Below, one piece after another: positions 9,174-17,069 of a stretch of 64,000 nt of DNA; positions within the stretch are counted from its first letter, which is position 1, and each line of letters begins with the position of its first letter. The position numbers were made by a program, and so were the translations under genes. The DNA is taken from positions 1-64,000 of the forward strand of contig JAHBWD010000015.1 in NCBI GenBank assembly GCA_019637175.1. The letters run 5' to 3'. The notes under the pieces were generated by a model. The model was not told where the DNA came from. It did no database searches and was given only the letters and a program-made list of their open reading frames with translations. The DNA comes from Labilithrix sp. (GTDB lineage Bacteria > Myxococcota_A > Polyangia > Polyangiales > Polyangiaceae).

Positions 9174-9665
9174 TCAGTCTTGACGGGCGGCGACGTCGAT
9201 CGTCGTGATCCGCCAGTCGCCGTCTTTGCGCAGGAGGAAGTGCACCCCGCGCTTGTCGACCTTGCGATCGCCGCCGCGGTTTCCCGTCACGATCACCGTG
9301 GCGTCGACCTTCGCGGTGGTCGCCGCGTCGTCGACCTTGATGGTCATCCCGGTGAGCTCGCAGTCGGCGGATTGAAAGACCAACCCCGCCTTCGTCGCGT
9401 TCTCGACGAGCCCTGCGCGGCCGGTGACGCGGATCGCGAGATCGGGGACGTCGACGTACACGTCGTCGGCCACCGTTTCCTTGAGCTCCGACTTGAGGCG
9501 GCCCGTGCGTGAGATGAGGTTGTCGTCGGCTCTCACCGACACGGCCTTCACGAAACGCGTGAGCACCTTGCGGACCTGATCTTCCTCCGACGGACGAAAG
9601 ACGGTGATCGCGAGCACGATCGCCGCGAGGGCGGCGCACGCGGCGGCGATGGCCCACTTCTTCAC
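9174..9665 (-). CDS. Membrane-anchored NTF2/SnoaL-like protein
   Basis: The protein has 163 aa: a single N-terminal hydrophobic segment (about residues 4-24) that could be a signal anchor, then an alpha/beta domain. The pattern SEEDQVRKVLTRFVKAV followed by strands ending in GVHFLLRKDGDWRITTIDV fits the NTF2/SnoaL-like cone fold. No catalytic residues can be assigned. The GTG start at 9665 overlaps the stop of the histidine kinase gene (GTGA), so the two are translationally coupled. It may be an accessory or sensory partner of that kinase, which lacks its own sensor domain; this is inferred from position only. Confidence 0.75.
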   Translation of the reverse strand: MKKWAIAAACAALAAIVLAITVFRPSEEDQVRKVLTRFVKAVSVRADDNLISRTGRLKSELKETVADDVYVDVPDLAIRVTGRAGLVENATKAGLVFQSADCELTGMTIKVDDAATTAKVDATVIVTGNRGGDRKVDKRGVHFLLRKDGDWRITTIDVAARQD

Positions 9666-10351
9666 GAGGGCAGCTCCACGCGGAAGGTCGCGCCGGTCGC
9701 GCCCGGAGGCGGCGCCACGAGCGAGAGGGTGCCGCCGTGCGCCGCGACGACGCGACGCGCGAGCGCGAGGCCGAGGCCGGTGCCTCCCTGACGCGCCGTC
9801 ACGAGCGGCTCGAAGATCGACTCGGCGATCTCGGCGGGGATCCCTGGACCGTCGTCGGCGACCTCGATGATCACGCCGTGCTCCTCCGCCCAGGCGCGGG
9901 TCTCGATCGTCGCGGCTCGGGGCGCCGAGGCGGCGATCGCGTTCTCGTAGAGGACGTGGAAGAGACGCGTCATGAGGCCGTGGTGAGCGCGGATCCGGAT
10001 CGAAGCCGGCTGCACGCGATCGTTCCACGACGGCGGCGGCTCGGGGAGGTTTTCGCGCGCGGCGACGAGCACCTCGACGAGCAAGACGGGCTCGGCGTGC
10101 GCCGGCTCTCCGCGCGCCAGCGCCATGAGGTCGTCGACGATTCCGTGGGCGAGGCGCGCGTTGCGCTCTATCCGGGTCAGGTGGGTCGCGCTGTTCGCCA
10201 GATCCTGCTTGGCCAAGAACGCGTTCGCGGAGATGATCTGGAGGGCGTTGCGAAGCTCATGCGCCACCTCGGCGGCGATCTCCCCGATCGCCGCGAGGCG
10301 CTCGCGCGCCTCGTCTGCGCTGGCGGATTGCGCTGCCTTCGGCGGGCCCAC
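9662..10351 (-). CDS. Soluble sensor-less histidine kinase
   Basis: A 229-aa orphan two-component kinase. The HisKA dimerisation helix carries the H-box AAEVAHELRNALQ with phospho-acceptor His31. The ATPase domain shows an N-box-like LYENAIAAS, G1 DDGPGIP and G2 GGTGLGLALARRVV. No input domain or membrane segment precedes the H-box. A GTG start is preceded by TACCGT at 10364-10359 with 7 nt to the start, matching the promoter pattern seen at other genes here. There is no response regulator nearby. The downstream NTF2-like membrane protein is coupled to it. The gene is divergent from the Ser/Thr kinase starting at 10429. Confidence 0.85.
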   Translation of the reverse strand: MGPPKAAQSASADEARERLAAIGEIAAEVAHELRNALQIISANAFLAKQDLANSATHLTRIERNARLAHGIVDDLMALARGEPAHAEPVLLVEVLVAARENLPEPPPSWNDRVQPASIRIRAHHGLMTRLFHVLYENAIAASAPRAATIETRAWAEEHGVIIEVADDGPGIPAEIAESIFEPLVTARQGGTGLGLALARRVVAAHGGTLSLVAPPPGATGATFRVELPS

Positions 10352-10428
10352 GATCTCAACGGTAAAGGTTTTCGTTCTTGGGCGAAACGGCGTAGCCTTT
10401 TGTGCGCCGCCGTCCGCGCTCCATCCTC

Positions 10429-13161
10429 ATGGCCGCCAACGAGTCGAAGATTCCGGTCGGGACCATTCTGGTCGGCAAATATCGTGTCGCTCGGGAGATA
10501 GGCCGTGGCGGGATGGCCGCCGTGTACGAGGCGGAGCAGCTCTCGCTGGGCAAGAAGGTCGCGGTCAAGATCCTCGCCGCCGAGCTCTCCGCGTCCACGA
10601 TCGTCATCGAGCGCTTCTTCCGTGAGGCTCGCGCCGCCGCGAGCGTGAAGAGCCCCTACATCGTCGACGTCTACGACTCGGGCCGCCTCGACGACGGCCG
10701 GCCCTTCATCACGATGGAGCTGCTCGAGGGCGAGTCGCTCTACGACCGCATGGCGCGCGTCCGGATCATCGACGTCGAGACGACGATCCGCGTCATCGTC
10801 CACACCGCGCGCGGCCTCGTGAAGGCGCACGGCGCCGGCATCGTTCACCGAGACCTCAAGCCGGAGAACATCTTCCTCACGAAGGGAGAAGACGGCGACG
10901 ACATCTGCAAGATCCTCGACTTCGGTCTCGCCAAGTTCTACGCGCCGGTGAACCCGGAGGAGAAGGCGCAGAAGCGCCTCACGCGCGAAGGCGCGGTGTT
11001 CGGCACGCCGGCGTACATGTCGCCCGAGCAGGTGAAGGGGCAGGGGAGCGTCGATCATCGCGCCGATCTCTGGGCGCTCGGCTGCATGGCCTACGAGTGC
11101 CTGATCGGCCGCCCCGTGTGGAACATGGATCAGGGCGTCGCGATGACGTTCGCGTCGATCGCGACCGGTCCGATCCCCGTCCCGTCGCAGGCGCGCGCGG
11201 ACCTTCCGCCCGCGCTCGACGCATGGTTCAAGAAGTGCCTCGAGCGCGATCCGAACCAGCGCTACCAGTCGGCGCGCGAGCTCGCCGATGCGTTCGTCGA
11301 GGCGTGGGGTCACCGCCCGGCGTCGAGCGCGAGCTTCCCCAACCCGATTCCCCAGGCGCCGCGCTACTCGCCCGCGGGCGCGGAGATGGCGGAGGCTGCG
11401 GGCGACGCGTTCCAGAGCGCGCGCATCCCCGACGCGGCGCCGAGCGTGCGCCAGAAGGCGAGCGACCCGGCGCTGACCAACGGCAACTCGGCGCGGCTCG
11501 CGAGCGTCGGCAGCGACGCGTCGATGCCGATGCCGCTCGTGCAGCGCACGTCCGCGGAGGTGCCGCCCGCCGCGGATCGCGACACGCCGCTGCCGCGATC
11601 GAAGAGCTCGCCGTTCCGCGTGGTGCTGAGCGCGATCTTCCTCGGCGCCTCGATCTCGGGGGCGATCTTCGTCTGGATTCGCTACGTGAACCCGCAGGTC
11701 TTCACGCCGGTCGTGCAGTCGACGGCCACCACCGCGGTGCCGAGCGCGGCGCCCTCGAGCGGCAACGGCAACCCGGTCCCCGCGTTCGACGAGCCGAAGT
11801 GGGCGCCCGCGATCGCCGAAGGCCAGCGCCTCTTCACGGGCGGCGACGCCGCAGGCGCCGTCAAGAAGTTCCAAGACGCGCAGGCGATGGGCGGTCAGGC
11901 CGCGATCATCGGGCGCCTCTACGCCGAGCAGATGAAGGTCCTCACCTCGAAGGAGGCGCTCGCCGGCGTCTGCAAGACGGTGGCGTTCTCTCGCCCGCGC
12001 TACTACGGCACTTCGGACAAACGCGCCGATCGTCCGGCGATCCGCGCGACGCCGAAGGGCATGCTCGTGACGTGGACCGACGATCACGAGGTGAAGGATC
12101 ACGATCACGTCTACGGCGTGCTGCTCGATCCGACGGGCCGCGCCGTCGGACCGATCCGCGATCTGACGCCCGAGGCGACCGAGGCGCAGCGACCTCAGCT
12201 CGTCGCCCAGAGCGCAGACGCCGATCGCACGGTCCTCCTCTATTGGGACGCGAAGGGGCGCGACGCCGGCGTGCGCGTTCGCTTCCTCGACGCCGACGGT
12301 CGCATCGATCAGACGAACGGACAGAGCCGCCTCGTGGGCGCCGCGCGGCCGGGCGACTTCTGGCCCGCGATCGAGAAGGGGCCGAAGGGCTTCTTCGTCG
12401 TGTGGCAAGACGATCGCGACAAGGACAAGGAGTTCGATCTCTTCGTCCGCGCGCTCTCGAACGATCTCGACACGATCGGTCCGGAAGAGCGCCTCACCGA
12501 TTATCACTCTCCGCCGAAGTCGAAGGTGCCGGCGCCGAAGGTCCGCTACCCGAGCGTCGCGGTGGCGGCGAACGCGCTCTTCGTGGCGTACAAGCTCGAG
12601 AAGGAGAAGGAAAAGGAGAAGCTCATCATGCGGCTCCGCGTTCCGCTCTCCGCGCTCGAGAAGTCGGGCCTCGAGGAGAGCAAGGATCCGAACCGCCCGT
12701 CGCGCGAGCTCGGCGACGACGCGGCGCTCGTCACCGAAGACAAGTCGCCGGCCGACGCGCCCGCGATCGGGTGCGGGACCGAGGGATGCTTCGTCGTCTG
12801 GCACGGTGAGCCGACGGGCGCGTACGTCGCGCGCATCGATCCGAACGAAGGCCTCGTGAAGTGGCGCAAGAAGTTCGCCGACAAGGGCGCGCGCCCGTCG
12901 ATCGCGGTCAACGACGGGCAGGTCGCGATCGCCTACTACGAAGGCAAAGGTGAGGCGGGGCGCCTGAAGCTCGCGTTCCTCTCGCGCGACGGCGTGAGCG
13001 AAGCGCGGAGCTCGATCGCGCGCGTGTTCGACGCGAACAACCCGCGTCCGTCGCTCGCGGCCGGCGCGCAGAAGAACGAGTGGACGCTCGCGTGGCAGGA
13101 CTCCGACGTCGCCAAGGGCAACGCCGAGGTCTACGCGGCGCGGGTCCTCTGTCCTCGGTGA
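10429..13161 (+). CDS. Receptor-like Ser/Thr protein kinase with large C-terminal sensor region
   Basis: A 910-aa Hanks-type kinase. The catalytic domain spans about residues 17-285: glycine loop IGRGGMAAVYEAE, Lys47 (VAVKIL), HRDLKPEN with Asp142, and DFG from Asp164. A low-complexity linker follows, then one membrane helix at about 398-420, then about 480 residues that would lie outside the cytoplasm. That region has repeated strand units (VTWTDDHE, FVVWQDDRD, WTLAWQDSD) suggesting a beta-propeller-like sensor. The ATG at 10429 was chosen, with GTG 10402 as an alternative. Its stop overlaps the CPBP protease start by 4 nt (GTGA), so the kinase and protease form one unit. Confidence 0.92.
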   Translation: MAANESKIPVGTILVGKYRVAREIGRGGMAAVYEAEQLSLGKKVAVKILAAELSASTIVIERFFREARAAASVKSPYIVDVYDSGRLDDGRPFITMELLEGESLYDRMARVRIIDVETTIRVIVHTARGLVKAHGAGIVHRDLKPENIFLTKGEDGDDICKILDFGLAKFYAPVNPEEKAQKRLTREGAVFGTPAYMSPEQVKGQGSVDHRADLWALGCMAYECLIGRPVWNMDQGVAMTFASIATGPIPVPSQARADLPPALDAWFKKCLERDPNQRYQSARELADAFVEAWGHRPASSASFPNPIPQAPRYSPAGAEMAEAAGDAFQSARIPDAAPSVRQKASDPALTNGNSARLASVGSDASMPMPLVQRTSAEVPPAADRDTPLPRSKSSPFRVVLSAIFLGASISGAIFVWIRYVNPQVFTPVVQSTATTAVPSAAPSSGNGNPVPAFDEPKWAPAIAEGQRLFTGGDAAGAVKKFQDAQAMGGQAAIIGRLYAEQMKVLTSKEALAGVCKTVAFSRPRYYGTSDKRADRPAIRATPKGMLVTWTDDHEVKDHDHVYGVLLDPTGRAVGPIRDLTPEATEAQRPQLVAQSADADRTVLLYWDAKGRDAGVRVRFLDADGRIDQTNGQSRLVGAARPGDFWPAIEKGPKGFFVVWQDDRDKDKEFDLFVRALSNDLDTIGPEERLTDYHSPPKSKVPAPKVRYPSVAVAANALFVAYKLEKEKEKEKLIMRLRVPLSALEKSGLEESKDPNRPSRELGDDAALVTEDKSPADAPAIGCGTEGCFVVWHGEPTGAYVARIDPNEGLVKWRKKFADKGARPSIAVNDGQVAIAYYEGKGEAGRLKLAFLSRDGVSEARSSIARVFDANNPRPSLAAGAQKNEWTLAWQDSDVAKGNAEVYAARVLCPR

Positions 13162-13937
13162 GCAAGGGTGAGCGAGGCTTGACGGACGCCCATCGCGAGC
13201 CTTCGCCGCCGCCCACGGATCCGAGCAACGACGGCCGGGAGCGCGTTCGCGCGTTCGTCGAGGCCGTCGTTGCGGCCGGCGTCGTCACCGGCGTCGTCAC
13301 CGCGGCGTCGGCGTTCCTCTCTCCTCGCTACGTCGCGACCGCTGTGGGCTTCTTGTTCCTCGGCGCGACGTGGGCGCTCGTGTGGCGCGCCGACGACGCG
13401 CGCGTCGTCCGCTCGGGGCTCGCGCTGGGCGGCCTCGTCTTGCCGGGAAAGCTCGACGGTGCGCGGATCGCGAAGAGCGCGGGCCGCGCGATCCTCTGGG
13501 CCGCGATCTTCTGCGCGGTGACGTTCGGTCCGTTCTTCCTCGGGTGGCGCACCTTCTGGCACCCGAGGGCGTCGTTCCATCTCTCGATCGACGCGTGGGA
13601 GCTCACGAACGAGATCTTCGGCCAGCTCGTGATCATCGCGCTGCCCGAAGAGGCGTTCTATCGCGGCTACCTCCAGTCGCGGCTCGACGAGGCGTTCCCG
13701 GCTCGGGTGCGCGTGCTCGGCGCGAGCGTCGGTCCTGCGCTCGTCGTCTCGAGCGTCATCTTCGCGCTCGGTCACTTCGCGACGATCCGCGAGCCCGCGC
13801 GCCTCGCGGTCTTCTTCCCTTCGCTCGCGTTCGGTTGGCTGCGCGCCCGCACCGGCGGCATCGGCGCGGGCGTCGCGTTCCACGCGTCGTGCAACGTCTT
13901 CAGCGAGCTGCTCGGCAAGGGCTATCGCGTCTACTGA
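13158..13937 (+). CDS. CPBP-family intramembrane metalloprotease (possible myxosortase-like)
   Basis: A polytopic membrane protein of 259 aa with the three CPBP/Abi (CAAX-protease-like) motifs: EEAFYR from Glu164 to Arg169, FALGH ending at His206, and HASCN with His242 and Asn246. These Glu/His residues form the presumed intramembrane catalytic or metal site. The GTG at 13158 overlaps the stop of the upstream kinase gene. CPBP proteins of Myxococcota include the proposed myxosortases that process MYXO-CTERM proteins; a candidate substrate lies at 34807-35889. Assignment to that subgroup is inference, since many CPBP enzymes do other jobs. Confidence 0.85.
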   Translation: MSKGERGLTDAHREPSPPPTDPSNDGRERVRAFVEAVVAAGVVTGVVTAASAFLSPRYVATAVGFLFLGATWALVWRADDARVVRSGLALGGLVLPGKLDGARIAKSAGRAILWAAIFCAVTFGPFFLGWRTFWHPRASFHLSIDAWELTNEIFGQLVIIALPEEAFYRGYLQSRLDEAFPARVRVLGASVGPALVVSSVIFALGHFATIREPARLAVFFPSLAFGWLRARTGGIGAGVAFHASCNVFSELLGKGYRVY

Positions 13938-13976
13938 CCCGATCGCCGACCCAGGATCGCGCACCGCTCGGTGGAG

Positions 13977-14552
13977 CTATCCGGGGCCGTAGATCCTGTC
14001 CACGTCGATGAGTGCGCCGTGGATCTGAACGCTTCCACCCGCGACCCCGACGTCTCCGACCCAGTCGTCGACGCGACGAAAGACCTCGATTCGGCGTTCA
14101 TCTTGCGAGATCAGCACGTACTCCTGGAGCGACGTGAGCTGCTTGTAGGCCTGGAACTTGCCGTCGCGATCGTAGCGCTCCGTCGACTCCGAGAGGATTT
14201 CGATGATGACGATTGGATTCGTGACGGCTTGCCCGAGCGCCTTGCCGTTCTTGCGTACCGTGATCGTCTCGAGGGGGCCGCACACCACGCTCGCGTCGGC
14301 GTAGGTCGCGAGCTTGGCTGGGGCAACGTAGAGCATCGTGTCAGAGGAGTAGACGCGGCAGTCGGCGGGCAACGCGTTGCCCACGACGATGGTCGCGCTC
14401 GCCGTGAGTCGGCCGTGCTCCGGGGTGCCCCGCGACATCGCGTACACGACACCGTCGAACCACTCGTGCTTCGGCGCTTCCGGCGTGGAGGCCACCTCCG
14501 CTTCGAAGTAGTCCTCGAGGTTGACATAGGTGGACGCCGCCGCCTGTCCCAT
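13977..14552 (-). CDS. Uma2-family (DUF820) PD-(D/E)XK-like nuclease
   Basis: This 191-aa protein has the standard features of the Uma2 family: N-terminal YEWFDGV-like HEWFDGVVYAMS, central YADASVVCGP, then IVIIEILSESTERYDRDGK, which supply the acidic residues and lysine of the restriction-endonuclease-like fold. Biological roles of this family are mostly unknown; copies are numerous in cyanobacteria and myxobacteria and sometimes lie in mobile regions. No transposase or repeat surrounds this one. Start at ATG 14552 is supported by a good promoter ending 6 nt upstream. GC content is lower than in neighbouring genes, so acquisition by transfer is possible. Confidence 0.85.
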   Translation of the reverse strand: MGQAAASTYVNLEDYFEAEVASTPEAPKHEWFDGVVYAMSRGTPEHGRLTASATIVVGNALPADCRVYSSDTMLYVAPAKLATYADASVVCGPLETITVRKNGKALGQAVTNPIVIIEILSESTERYDRDGKFQAYKQLTSLQEYVLISQDERRIEVFRRVDDWVGDVGVAGGSVQIHGALIDVDRIYGPG

Positions 14553-14558
14553 GCTGCC

Positions 14559-14586
14559 AGTCTACAACTCGCCATGGCTATGTCGA
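14559..14586 (-). promoter_or_regulatory. Putative promoter of the Uma2 gene (TCGACA-N16-TAGACT)
   Basis: Read leftward, TCGACA (14586-14581), a 16-nt spacer and TAGACT (14564-14559) lie only 6 nt before the ATG at 14552, so the transcript would be leaderless or nearly so. It is one of the better examples of the pattern found through the window. Confidence 0.5.
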
Positions 14587-14757
14587 AATCGACAATGCCA
14601 GGGCCTCGCGCGCTCGTTCGTCGACCGCGACGCCTCCGAGACGTTCTTCGACAGGATGCGATCGGAAGCCTCCTTGTGGCCGACGGTGGGCGTGAGCTCC
14701 GGAACGCGAACGACGCTCTCCCTCACGGCATGGGGTGAGCGCTATCCTCGCGCGGCC

Positions 14758-15408
14758 ATGCGCGCTGCGCTCTTCGACATGGATCGCACGCTCATCCGCA
14801 AGGAGAGCGGGACGCTCTACGTCCGCTACCAGCGCGCGATCGGCGAGGCCACGCGGCGGGACATGCTGCGCGTCGTCTATTGGGTCACGCAGTACACGCT
14901 CGGGATGATCGACGCGCCCGCGGTCGCGGCGAAGGCGGCGAAGCCGCTGTCGGGCGTGCCCGAGATCGTCCTCGCGGCGCGCTGCGACGACTGGTTCCGT
15001 CGCTACGTCGAGCCGCACGTGTGCGATCTCGGGCGGCGCGCGGTCGAGAAGCATCGCGCGCGGGGCGATCTCCTCGCGATCGTCACCGGCGCTTCTCCTT
15101 ATGCGTCACGGCCGCTCGCGCGACGCCTCGGGATCCCTCATGTGGTCGCGAGCGAGCTCGAGGTCGACGACCGCGGCCTCTTCACCGGCAAGTTCATCCC
15201 GCCCCTCTGCTTCGGGTACGGCAAGATCGAGCGCGCGCGGAGGCTCGCCGCGGAGCACGGCTTCGTGCTCGAGGAGTCGACCTTCTACAGCGACTCCTAC
15301 ACCGATCTGCCCCTGCTCGAGGTGGTGCGCGAGCCGATCGTGATCAACCCCGACGCGCGCTTGCGCCGCGCCGCGACCAAGCGAGGGTGGCCGATCGAGA
15401 TATGGTAG
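14758..15408 (+). CDS. HAD-IB family phosphatase (SerB-like)
   Basis: A 216-aa HAD-superfamily hydrolase. The nucleophile motif is FDMDRTLI (Asp8, acid/base Asp10), motif II is IVTGAS near residue 113, and motif IV is YSDSYTDLPLLE. The helical cap insert after motif I places it in subclass IB, the group of phosphoserine phosphatase and related enzymes that act on small phosphoesters. The substrate cannot be told from sequence. TATCCT at 14743-14748 lies 9 nt before the ATG. The gene is first in an apparent operon with nadC (overlap 7 nt) and birA. Confidence 0.85.
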   Translation: MRAALFDMDRTLIRKESGTLYVRYQRAIGEATRRDMLRVVYWVTQYTLGMIDAPAVAAKAAKPLSGVPEIVLAARCDDWFRRYVEPHVCDLGRRAVEKHRARGDLLAIVTGASPYASRPLARRLGIPHVVASELEVDDRGLFTGKFIPPLCFGYGKIERARRLAAEHGFVLEESTFYSDSYTDLPLLEVVREPIVINPDARLRRAATKRGWPIEIW

Positions 15409-16271
15409 CGTCACGCGCCGTGACCACCACCGAGCTCCCGCTCCCGCTCATCGACGACATCATCACGCGCGCGCTCGCGGAAGATCTGGGCTCGGGCGAC
15501 GTCACGACGGAGTCGTGCGTGCCCGAAGCGGCGCAGGCGGTCGCTCACGGCGTCGCCCGCAAGCCGATCGTCGTCTGCGGCGTGCCGGTCGCCGCGCGCG
15601 TCTTCCTGCTCGTCGACGCTTCGCTGCGGTTCACCGCCAAGGCCGAAGAAGGTGCGCGTGCCTCCGAAGGCACGACGCTGTGGACCGTCGAGGGCCGCGC
15701 GAAGAGCATTCTGATGGGCGAGCGCGTCGCGCTCAACTTCGCGCAGCGCATGAGCGGCGTCGCGACGGCGACGCGACGCTACGTCGACGCGGTGCCGAAG
15801 GGCTGCGTCACGCGCATCACCGACACGCGCAAGACGACGCCGGGCCTGCGCCTCCTCGAGCGCTACGCGGTGCGCCGCGGCGGCGGTCACAACCACCGCA
15901 ACGATCTCGGCTCGGCGGTGCTCATCAAAGACAACCACATCGTCGCCGCCGGCGGCGTTCGTCAGGCGATCGAGGCGGCGCGCGCGCGCGCGCCGCACAC
16001 GAGCCGCGTCGAGTGCGAGGTCGACTCGCTCGAGCAGCTCGAAGAGGCGCTCTCGGCGCGCGCCGACATCGTCTTGCTCGACAACATGGATACGCCCACG
16101 GTCGAAGAGGCCGTGCGGCGAACGCGCGGGCGCGCGCTCCTCGAAGCTTCCGGCGGCATCACCTTCGAGCGCGTCGCGGAGCTGTCGCGCGCGGGCGTCG
16201 ACGCGATCAGCGTCGGGGCGCTCACGCACTCGACGCCCGCGGCCGACATCGGTCTGGACTTCTCGACATGA
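15402..16271 (+). CDS. nadC: Nicotinate-nucleotide pyrophosphorylase (quinolinate phosphoribosyltransferase)
   Basis: This enzyme converts quinolinate and PRPP to nicotinate mononucleotide in de novo NAD synthesis. The 289-aa product has the family hallmarks: N-terminal EDLGSGDVTTE, TRKTTPGLR, RRGGGHNHRNDL, IKDNHI, and ECEVDSLEQL followed by LLDNM and the phosphate-binding ASGGI. Length is normal. The ATG at 15402 overlaps the HAD gene; GTG at 15420, preceded by TAGCGT and 8 nt, is an equally possible start. nadA and nadB are not in the window. The stop overlaps the birA start (ATGA). Confidence 0.95.
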   Translation: MVASRAVTTTELPLPLIDDIITRALAEDLGSGDVTTESCVPEAAQAVAHGVARKPIVVCGVPVAARVFLLVDASLRFTAKAEEGARASEGTTLWTVEGRAKSILMGERVALNFAQRMSGVATATRRYVDAVPKGCVTRITDTRKTTPGLRLLERYAVRRGGGHNHRNDLGSAVLIKDNHIVAAGGVRQAIEAARARAPHTSRVECEVDSLEQLEEALSARADIVLLDNMDTPTVEEAVRRTRGRALLEASGGITFERVAELSRAGVDAISVGALTHSTPAADIGLDFST

Positions 16272-17065
16272 TGCCCGACCTCGCGCGCGCGCGAGACGCG
16301 ATCGCGTCGCGAGGATGTCGTCTCGGCGCTCCTCTCACGATCGAAGACGAGACCCGATCGACGAACGACGACGCGAAGGAGGGCGCGAAGGGTGGCGCGC
16401 CGCACGGCGCGACGTGGCTCGCCGAAGCGCAGACCGCGGGGCGTGGACGACAAGGGCGCGTCTGGGTCTCGCCGCGGGGAGAGAACCTCTTGTTCTCCGT
16501 GCTGCTGCGCCTTCGATGCGCGCCCGCGCGCGTGCCCCAGGTGTCACTCGCGTGCGGGCTCGCGGTGCGCGACGTCGTCGCCCGGCTCCTCCCCGACGCG
16601 AAGGTCATGGTGAAGTGGCCGAACGACGTCGTCATCGAGCGCGACGGCGCGCTGCGCAAGATCGCCGGCATCCTCGTCGAGTCGGCGCTCGCGGGCGGCA
16701 AGGTCGAGCACGTCGTCTGCGGGATCGGCTTGAACGTGCACACGCGCGCGCTGCCGGAGGAGCTCGCGTCGATCGCGACGTCGCTCGCGATCGAAGGCGC
16801 GATCGCGCTCGATCGCGCGGAGATCCTCGCCGATGTCCTCGCGGCGCTCGATCGCGACGTCGAGCACGTCGCGCACAAGGGCCTCGGCCTCTTGCACGCG
16901 CGCCTCTCGGCGGCCGACGCCCTCGCCGGCCGAAGCGTCGAGACCGACGGCGGCGAGCGCGGCACCGCGTGCGGCGTCGATCCCGACGGTCGGCTCATGA
17001 TCCGCGGCGCCGACGGATCCGTCGCGCGCGTCTCTTCGGGCGAGGTCCGCGTGCGCCTGGCGTGA
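16268..17065 (+). CDS. birA: Biotin-[acetyl-CoA-carboxylase] ligase, short form
   Basis: This enzyme attaches biotin to the carrier lysine of biotin-dependent carboxylases through biotinyl-AMP. The 265-aa protein shows the biotin/ATP loop GRGRQGR at residues 58-64, KWPND at 116-120, KIAGILVES and GIGLNV, then a C-terminal SH3-like domain. It lacks the N-terminal winged-helix DNA-binding domain of E. coli BirA, so it should be an enzyme only and not the biotin operon repressor. The ATG overlaps the nadC stop by 4 nt. The start may be either of two adjacent ATG codons. Confidence 0.93.
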   Translation: MMPDLARARDAIASRGCRLGAPLTIEDETRSTNDDAKEGAKGGAPHGATWLAEAQTAGRGRQGRVWVSPRGENLLFSVLLRLRCAPARVPQVSLACGLAVRDVVARLLPDAKVMVKWPNDVVIERDGALRKIAGILVESALAGGKVEHVVCGIGLNVHTRALPEELASIATSLAIEGAIALDRAEILADVLAALDRDVEHVAHKGLGLLHARLSAADALAGRSVETDGGERGTACGVDPDGRLMIRGADGSVARVSSGEVRVRLA

Positions 17066-17069
17066 GCGA

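Noticed and set aside
10177..12804. An 875-codon - strand frame opposite the Ser/Thr kinase
   Set aside because: It has no recognisable motifs and lies antisense to clear kinase motifs; the real histidine kinase nearby is in another frame.
13977..14552. Uma2 nuclease as part of a transposon
   Set aside because: No transposase, terminal repeats or target duplications are seen around it.
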